NCBI RefSeq assembly: GCF_015706575.1
Contig: NW_024037047.1
Span: forward strand, 9,242,632 to 9,306,631
Reading direction: 5' to 3'
From: Patiria miniata
Lineage: Eukaryota > Echinodermata > Asteroidea > Valvatida > Asterinidae
Length of the DNA stretch: 64,000 nt
Shown here one piece after another: positions 49,044 to 58,000 of the stretch; position 1 is the stretch's first letter; the number at the start of each line of letters is the position of its first letter. A program made the translations under genes and the position numbers. The notes beneath the pieces were generated by a model. It saw nothing but the letters and a program-made list of their open reading frames with translations, searched no databases and was not told where the DNA came from.

Positions 49044-52000
49044 ATGGCATCGCACGTCATTCTTACCATTTTCGTTCATGTCTTTGCGGCATTTTCCCTC
49101 ATCTTTTGCCCGTTGATTCTGTCATTAGGCTGGCTGTTGCCTGTGGAATGGTGTTTTTGGATTGCCGTCACTCTGTTGTCGGCATCGGTTTCCGCTCTGT
49201 GGATGTATCGTCTGCAGCAACCGAACGACAGTCAACTCGAAGCCTTCTTTGGAGATAGCTGGCCCAACCGCGCCGTTTGCCATAGAGGCGCTGCAGGAGA
49301 TGCACCCGAAAACACCCTGGTTGCCTTCAGAGAGGTAAGCCAGGCGTCTACATTGGCTAGGTAGAATTTGTTAGGAAAATATGTTGCATCCTTATGGAAC
49401 GCCAAAGAGGCATTTAATGTGATCATCGAATCGGTGATGGACTTTTACTGGTGATGCATATTCACGATCGGTGATGGACTTTCGCAATCGGTGATGGACT
49501 TTTACTGGTGATGCATATTCACGATCGGTGATGGACTTTCGCGATCGGTGATGGACTTTTACTGGTGATGCATATTCACGATCGGTGATGGACTTTCGCG
49601 ATCGGTGATGGACTTTTACTGGTGATGCATATTCACGATCGGTGATGGACTTTCGCAATCGGTGATGGACTTTTACTGGTGATGCTTATTCACGATCGGT
49701 GATGGACTTTCGCAATCGGTGATGGACTTTTACTCAACGACTGGTCATCGCAGCTTTGATCACCGATCGCGAAAGACCATCACCGATCGCGAAAGTCCAT
49801 CACCGATTAAATGCCGCTTTTGGCGAAACAGGAACGCCAAAGAGGCATTTAATGTGATCACCGAAACGGTGATGGACTTTCGTGACCGTCGCATCTGTGT
49901 GTTGCGTCGTAATCATTTGCACGTATTATACTTATCTATGTTCCTTGCTCTGGAGCAAGTTAAATTTAATTGCAAATGCGCAGAGCCTTTATTTTGCAAT
50001 ACCTTTCGCGAAAATCTGATAAATTTTACTTCCACGTAACCGATGTAATTTTCGAACCATGGTGTGTGTGTTTGATAAGAGTTAAATTTAGATTAATCAT
50101 TTTTAAGATTAGAAAATATTATCATTGTTTTTCCAAAGAGCAATGATTCGATGTGTACATTTTTGTAATGCAGCATGGTACTCAATCTGCTAAGACCACT
50201 ATGGGAAATAGAGCTAGCTCTATGGTTTGTGCCAGCCATGTCTTCTTTGGCAATCAATCACCTTGTCCCTTTAGCCCTCGCAACAACACGTGCTTCAGGT
50301 CTCCACTTACCAGCTACCATTTTTTTTGCAGTCGTGGAATTGGGGCACGATCGAGGTCAATCGTTTTTACATTGGGGCTCACAAATTGGGTGTTCCACAT
50401 GCAAACGCGTTCCATGCACCAACTGACGTTCAGCAAAATAATGGAATCCTTTTCAATTTTAAGAACATACCTTTACATCATGTACATGATGTTTAGGCTA
50501 CAACGGTCTACAATCGAGCCGCAACTTCCAAGATCTTTTTCGAGCTTGTCTTAAGTGGCCTTGTCAATTGTATAGTGCACAAACAGAACAGACATTCGCT
50601 ATTTTAACCCAATTGGTTACATTATTCTTTAACTAATGAATAATAAATTATTCACCGGTGTGCACAGTCTTTTTAAACATCGGAGTTATCAAAGGAAAAT
50701 ATTAAATAATGTATAAATAAAAACACACTAAAATTGTCCAATAGGAGTACAACCGCAACAGTTACCTATGTACCGACAACCTAAACATAGCTTAGTCTGC
50801 CCATGACGCCGGCAGCCTCCGTCGCTCAGAAACCACAGCATATTTAAGTTGAAGAAAGTCGGGGTTTTTTTTGGGGGGGGGTTGGCTGGGATATTTTCAC
50901 CCACTTACTTTGATAATATAATTAAAACAAACTCTGCACCGATAGTAAAAGTCCATGCAAGGTTGATCACCGATCGTGAAAGACCATCACCCATGGGCGT
51001 CACAAGGGGGGGAGCACGGGGGCGCTTCCCCCTCCCCCCGGAAAAGGCCCCCTTCCCCCCCCCCCCCCCCAAAAAAAAAAAAAAAAAATGGGGGAAGAAG
51101 ACAGAAAAAGGGGCGCGAAGTAATATTGTTTGAAAAATGCCCACCCTCGAAAAATGATAACTCTTGCTGGAAAAATCCAGGTATTTCGGGGAGAAAAATG
51201 TTTTGCCCCTCTGCAAAAAAATTCTGGCGACGCACAAATCGTTGTGTTTTATAGCCACTTTACCAATGATAGGGAAAACCGGTCGACTTATCAATTGTTA
51301 TGGTTATATTAATAACGGCAACACCAAACCGTAGTGGGCAACAGCGGAGACTCAAAGCCACGACATACACAATATGCTTGACAATAAATGAAATACATGA
51401 ACATGAGATATGTGGCAATAATAACAACAAATGAAAATTATACTTGAATTACAAAAAAAATAGCTTCCCACATCATAGCCTCGTGACACTTGAGAGCGCT
51501 ACGGCAAGTATCAAATTAGCCTAACAAAATAGAAAAACAAGGGATTGAATGGTTTCATTTGCCCCATAAATATGAGGAGCAGGCTGTCTGTATCCTAAAA
51601 ATTGCGAACATTTTAATCCTTGTAATTGATATAGTCTCTTGAAACCTTGGAGCACTATAACTGGCGGATGTAAGTGGTGGTGGTGGAAAAACATTTGCAA
51701 GGAAAGTTCCTCTGTGTACTGTCCATCATGTGCTCGCTTAAGTGTGCTTAAGTGACCAGAGGCCCCACATATCTATACCAACATTGGCTATTAGATGGAT
51801 TTATGATGATGATGATGTGATAGCATTCCTGTGCCCCCTGGATGCCTGCTCAGACCCCTCAATAACCCCGCCATATATGCTGTCTCCAATGACCCACACA
51901 TCAATCATCATATTATGCAAAAACCTTTAATCACGTATTGGTAAAAAAATACTCGGACTCAAATTTAAGGACATGAGAAACACATTGCTGAGATGATTGG

Positions 52001-55000
52001 TAAAGCTAATAGAAAATTATTCATGTTCAGGAAACTGAAAGAAACTGGTTTTACTCAAAGAACTTGTTACCCTATGTTAGACCAGTCCTAGCAAACGCAT
52101 CGCCGGTTTGGCACTCAAGCATTACACTCAAACAGACCAATCTAATTTAGTCGATCCAAAAGAGTTTGCCGTATTACTCTATCTCTGGATCACCTTTATG
52201 ATAGAAGAACCACTATGTGTACAAACTTTGCTCTAGGTGCTTTTAAATCAGGCAAATTTAATGAGTGGTTCCCTCAATCAAAAAGTTGGCACACTATGAA
52301 TCTTAGATCGAGTAGAACACTCAAGGAGTATCCCAGTTCATCCAAGAGATTTCGAAATAGCCCAGACTCACATGGGCGTCGCCAGGATTTTTTCTAGAGG
52401 GGGGCAAAAAAAATTTTTGCCAAAATGCTTGCATTTCTCAACATATTCTCGATTTATCAGTTTTAGAGGGGGGCAGGGACATGTTGCCCCCCCCCCCCAA
52501 CTCATTACATTTACACCACTTTGTCTTCGCGCCTCTTTTTCTTTTCTTTTTTCTCTTTTTTTTTCTTCTTCTTTTGTTTTTTTGGTTTTTTTTGTGGCTT
52601 TTCCAGGGGGGGGGGGAGGGGCCCCTTGCCCCCTCCTCGCTACGCCCATGCAGACTCATCTTACCTTACCTTAATTCGCCGGGAAATTTTTACTAATTCG
52701 ACCACGAGCAATCGAGTCTATTTGCGACGATAATATTTTGCCTCTAAGTGTGTGACGCTAGTGTCTCCCGAAGGGTCTAGGCCTATTATAAAACAAATCA
52801 TTCTGTTCATGCCACATCCACATAGGAGTGTTTTATTCCGGATACCTGTGATATGGCATATACCGTTTGAATTGTTAATAGTTATGGTTATGTTAATATG
52901 GGCAACACCAAAGGCCCAAATCCACAGCGGGATACACTAACTGCAAACATTTCACGGACATTACAAAAAATGGAGTTCGCAAGTGAGAACGGACATATTA
53001 TAAAACATATAACCGTATTAACACAATTTAGGGGCAACACCAGGCCCGACCAGTAGTGGGCAACACAAGAAACTCAAAGCCACGGCATACACATTATGCT
53101 TGACAATAAATGAACTACATGTAGGCCTATATGAAAATGAGATATATGTTGCAATAAATGACAACAAATGCAAATTAAACTTGAATAACAAAAAATAGCT
53201 TCCCACAGATGTACATTCAGTCAGGAAAACATCATAGCCTCGTGACAACATTTTAATCCTTGTAATTGATATAGTCTCTTGAAACCTTGGAGCACTATAA
53301 CTGGCGGATGTAAGGGGTGGTGGTGGAAAAACATTGGCAAGGAAAGTTCCTCTGTGTACTGTCCATCATGTGCTCGCTTAAGTGTGCTTAAGTGACCAGA
53401 GGGCCCCACATAATACCAACAATGATGATGATGATGATGATGTGATTGCATTCCTGTGCCCCCTGGATGCCTGGTCAGGCCCCCCAATAACCCCGCCATA
53501 TGCTGTCTCCGATGGCCCACCCATCAATCATCAGGTGCAAAAAACTGTTTACCATCTATTGGATAAAAACAAATCATTGTGTTTATGCCACATCCACAGA
53601 GGAGTGTTTTTATTCCGGATACCATCGATTGGGCATTTACCGGTTGCAATATGGGCAGCACCAAAGCCCAAAGCCACAGCGGCATACACTAACAACAAAC
53701 ATTTTACGCACATTAACTTAAAAAAAAATGCAGTTCACATATGAGAAAGACACTTTCAAACACAAAAACACCGTAAACAAATATCACCGTCAGGGGCAAC
53801 ACGAGAAACCCTAAGCGCCCCCGTGCTCCCCTCCCCCCCCCCCCCCCCCCCTTGTGACGCCCATGGGTGATGGTCTTTCACGATCGGTGATCAACCTTGC
53901 ATGGACTTTTGCTATCGGTGCAGAGTTTATTTTTTTATATTATCAAAGTAAGTGGGTGAAAATATCCCAGCCAACCCCCCCCCCCCCCAAAGAAAAACCC
54001 ACTTTCTTCAACTTAAATATGCTGTGATTTCTGGGCGACGGAGGCTGCCGGCGTCATGGGCAGACTATATTATAAACTATGTTTAGGTTGTCGGTACATG
54101 GGTATACCTGTTGCGGTTGTACTCCTATTGGACAATTTTAGTGTGTTTTTATTTATACATTATTCAATATTTTCCTTTGATAACTCCGATGTTTAAAAAG
54201 ACTGTGCACACCGGTGAATAATTTATTATTCATTAGTTAAAGAATAATGTAACCAATTGGGTTAAATAGCGAATGTCTGTTCTGTTTGTGCACTATACAA
54301 TTGACAAGGCCACTTAAGACAAGCTCGAAAAGATCTCGAAAGTTGCGGCTCGATTGTAGACCGTTGTAGCCTATACATCATGTACATGATGTAAAGGTAT
54401 GTTCTTAAAATTGAAAAGGATTCCATTATTTTGCTGAACGTCAGTTGGTGCATGGAATGCGTTTGCATGTGGAACACCCAATTTGTGAGCCCCCATGTAA
54501 AAACGATTGACCTCGATCGTGCCCCAATTCCACGACTGCAAAAAAAAAATGGTAGCTGGTAAGTGGAGACCTGAAGCACGTGTTGTTGCGAGGGCTAAAG
54601 GGACAAGGTGATTGATTGCCAAAGAAGACATGGCTGGCACAAACCATAGAGCTAGCTCTATTTCCCACAGTGGTCTTAGCAGATTGAGTACCATGCTGCA
54701 TTACAAAAATGTACACATCGAATCATTGCTCTTTGGAAAAACAATGATAATATTTTCTAATCTTAAAAATGATTAATCTAAATTTAACTCTTATCAAACA
54801 CACACACCATGGTTCGAAAATTACATCGGTTACGTGGAAGTAAAATTTATCAGATTTTCGCGAAAGGTATTAAAAAAACAGAAGAGCAAAATAAAGGCTC
54901 TGAGCATTTGCAATTAAATTTAACTTGCTCCAGAGCAAGGAACATAGATAAGTATAATACGTGCAAATGATTACGACGCAACACACAGATGCGACGGTCG

Positions 55001-58000
55001 CGAAAGTCCATCACCGTTTCGGTGATCACATTAAATGCCTCTTTGGCGTTCCTGCCAAAAGCGGCATTTAATCGGTGATGGACTTTCGCGATCGGTGATG
55101 GTCTTTCGCGATCGGTGATCAAAGCTGCGATGACCAGTCGTTGAGTAAAAGTCCATCACCGATTGCGAAAGTCCATCACCGATCGTGAATATGCATCACC
55201 AGTAAAAGTCCATCACCGATCGCGAAAGTCCATCACCGATCGTGAATATGCATCACCAGTAAAAGTCCATCACCGATCGCGAAAGTCCATCACCGATCGT
55301 GAATATGCATCACCAGTAAAAGTCCATCACCGATCGCGAAAGTCCATCACCGATCGTGAATATGCATCACCAGTAAAAGTCCATCACCGATTGCGAAAGT
55401 CCATCACCGATCGTGAATATGCATCACCAGTAAAAGTCCATCACCGATCGCGAAAGTCCATCACCGATCGTAAATATGCATCACCAGTAAAAGTCCATCA
55501 CCGATTGCGAAAGTCCATCACCGATCGTGAATATGCATCACCAGTAAAAGTCCATCACCGATCGCGAAAGTCCATCACCGATCGTGAATATGCATCACCA
55601 GTAAAAGTCCATCACCGATCGCGAAAGTCCATCACCGATCGTGAATATGCATCACCGATTGCAAAAGTCCATCACCGATTCGATGATCACATTAAATGCC
55701 TCTTTGGCGTTCCATACATCCTGACGCCACTTCAAGTCAAGTCAATGAAGCTTAGAACTTAAAAGCATAATAAAATGTTGAACAGACATAAATCTGGGAC
55801 TGACAAACATTTGAAATTTTGTTAAGAAATACTTTGAAAATGTCATGGACTCTCCATAAACTTAGTACACAACTGCTGAAGAGGCGTCTGAATATTATTA
55901 CTACATTCTTTCGCGTTTGGAGGTCTGATCATGCTGATTAAGCCAAGTAAACAAATGAATCAGTTTCATGTCCCGGTCGCCTCCTTTTGTCCCAGCCGCC
56001 TCCTTTTATTTTTTTTAAATTCATAGATTTGCCTTTTGTTTATTTTATTTTTTTATTTATTTTTTTTCCAACAAAATTGTAGCTTTGTAGAAAGGGTTAT
56101 GGCTCTTGGGACACAATTTTGTATCAGCAAAACAGTTGAGGAAATTGAAGAATCCATATGCCATCATGCATGTCATGGAAAATCCGCCAGGGCCTGCCTC
56201 CTTCATTTTTTCAAAAAGGCCAGACGAGAATATACTCTTATTCTTTACTCGGCCTTATGATCAATGATGATAAGTGATATTTCAAGTTAAGACTGCCTCT
56301 ATATCCTACATTGTCAGATTGTATGTCATTTGCAGCTTTTCAGCCAAATTTTGGGACGCTTAACTTCCTTCTTTTTTTTTTACTGCATTGGCTATCGTTA
56401 CGGCAGGCGTTACACGATTTTCAACTGCTTATACTGCTATCATTAAGGAACCCTCTGGTTCCCTGACCTAATAGTATTCAACGTCAGGATGTTTGGCTGT
56501 TGGAACCGTTCCACTGAATGGTTCTTGGACTGTATTTTCCCTTTAAAAGTTAAGAAAACTACAAAATAGAATTTTAAAATGGAGCTGTGCGGCAGCGATT
56601 TCGAACCCGGATCCCCAGCACAGTAGTCGAACGTGGAACAAATCGAGCTACTGAAGCATTCAGGTTGGACAGGTAGTTATAAATGTGATAGGCCTATAGC
56701 CCAGTATAGGTAACGATAGCAGTTGAAAATCACGTTACGGCTGCCGTAACGATAGCCACTCCTTGTTTATATTCATTGTCATTCCAGGCTCGCAAGAACG
56801 GCGCAACATTTGTGGAGTTTGACGTGGCACTGACAAAGGACAAAGCACCAGTCATATTTCACGATGACACAGTGGACCGCACCACTGATGCAACAGGGGC
56901 ACTCAAGGACCTGACACTGGATGAGGTGTTGAAGCTGAATGCTGCAGCCAAAGACCCTCTCAGGTTAGTCCCATTTGGATCCCAGACGTGATCACTGAAA
57001 ACCAGAAAATTAAAAGACCCGTCATGCAGTGAAGGATAATATGGAAAACACCTGGTTTGCTCAGGCATTATTTCAACATGTGTTGCTGAAGTTGTAGGGA
57101 TAGTTTTACCATACAGCGTTCCAAACGTTAAAAACATCTGATGTTTTCTCACAATGATTAATTTTAAATAGGTATTGTTTCCATTTATTACTTTTGGCCC
57201 CACTTGCTAGTATCATAACATTACATCCACCACTTCGTTAAATGCCAGGTAGTCAAGCTATCCGCAGGATATAACAGCAGTACAGAGGATTGTCTACTTT
57301 CTAATAACGCATTCGTGTACCTTTTATTGTGCTCAGTCATGGATGGATGGTTGGTACTGCATCAGCAAAATTTAGCAAAATGTTGGTTGTTCCAGCAGGG
57401 CCTGAATTTAAAATAAAAACGTACTTCAGATAAAATATCATCAGGATTAATTTGTGTGAAAAAAAAACATCGGACTGGTTTGCATGGCATAGAAAGCATC
57501 AGTCATTCATACAGATGCTTTTATCTCTTGACTCGGTCCAGCGATTCCATTTGAAAATTCAAGCCCTACCCTATTATGAAATGAATGGTGCTCAATCAAT
57601 CATGACTTCAGGAATGCAAGTAAGGTACATGTAGTAATACATCGTATTTGGAAAGCTGGCAAGCCAGTAAGCCACCTAATTGTTACTATACCATCAGTGT
57701 TCAAATTCAATATTATCACCCATTACCTAAAGTTTAACTTTTTTTGTTACAGCTGGTAGTGAATGTATTCATTGTCCAAATTGAAAAATGGAAATAATTC
57801 TAGTCCTGTTAAATACATTTTACCACAGGGATAAATTTCCGCATGCCAGTATCCCAACCCTTGAAGAGGCCACTGTAGAGTGTCTGGGCCTTGGAATGAA
57901 CATCTTCTTTGATGTCAAGGATTGGTCCACAGAGGTAATACAATGCATCCACTCATGCGTCGGCTATTTCCACAGGATCATGTTCCTCAGCATTCAGGAA

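Larger units (their letters stand above)
51290..53750. repeat. duplicated segments in the loop of the foldback element
   Basis: Three direct-repeat pairs are visible: 51300-51490 with 53018-53245 (GGCAACACC, CAAAGCCAC, ATGCTTGACAATAAATGAA); 51610-51925 with 53251-53535 (CCTTGGAGCACTATAACTGG, CCATCATGTGCTCGCTTAAG); and 52785-52960 with 53565-53720 (GCCACATCCACA, TTATTCCGGATACC). They are diverged by substitutions and small indels, so they are older than the nearly identical outer arms. Confidence 0.8.
49393..55716. mobile_element. 6.3-kb foldback transposon with giant inverted repeats and 6-bp target duplication
   Basis: The left end TATGGAACGCCAAAGAGGC (49393) and the right end GCCTCTTTGGCGTTCCATA (ending 55716) are inverted. 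They are flanked by identical CATCCT at 49387-49392 and 55717-55722. The inverted arms run 49393 to about 51028 and about 53813 to 55716 and are almost identical apart from tandem-repeat number and homopolymer runs. No transposase or other protein domain is recognisable in the arms. ORFs shared by both arms (for example around 50153-50554) match nothing I know. The organisation (long inverted repeats with tandem repeats in their outer part, and an unrelated loop) is that of foldback elements, and it resembles TU elements known from sea urchins. The 6-bp duplication length does not fit the 8-9 bp I recall for TU/FB elements, so the superfamily is left open. Confidence 0.9.

Noticed and set aside
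50153..50554. ORFs conserved in both foldback arms
   Set aside because: Conservation follows from near-identity of the DNA. Two overlapping frames are equally open, and neither resembles a known protein.
55145..55672. CRISPR-like regular repeat array
   Set aside because: The units are contiguous with no unique spacers, and the host is an animal with spliced genes.
39238..55672. shared AGTCCATCAC decamer between the DESI-PUL minisatellite and the foldback 57-bp repeat
   Set aside because: The match is only ten bases in repeats of different unit length and composition. It is too short to argue for common origin.
49393..55716. Polinton/Maverick (also 6-bp target duplication, long inverted ends)
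   Set aside because: No DNA polymerase B, integrase, ATPase or protease is recognisable. The ends are not of the usual AG...CT type, and the element is far too short.
55163..55762. 199-codon frame with a 19-residue repeat in the foldback arm
   Set aside because: The 57-bp DNA unit is a multiple of three without stops. The same array is in the other arm with a different copy number. There is no start context or conserved protein feature.
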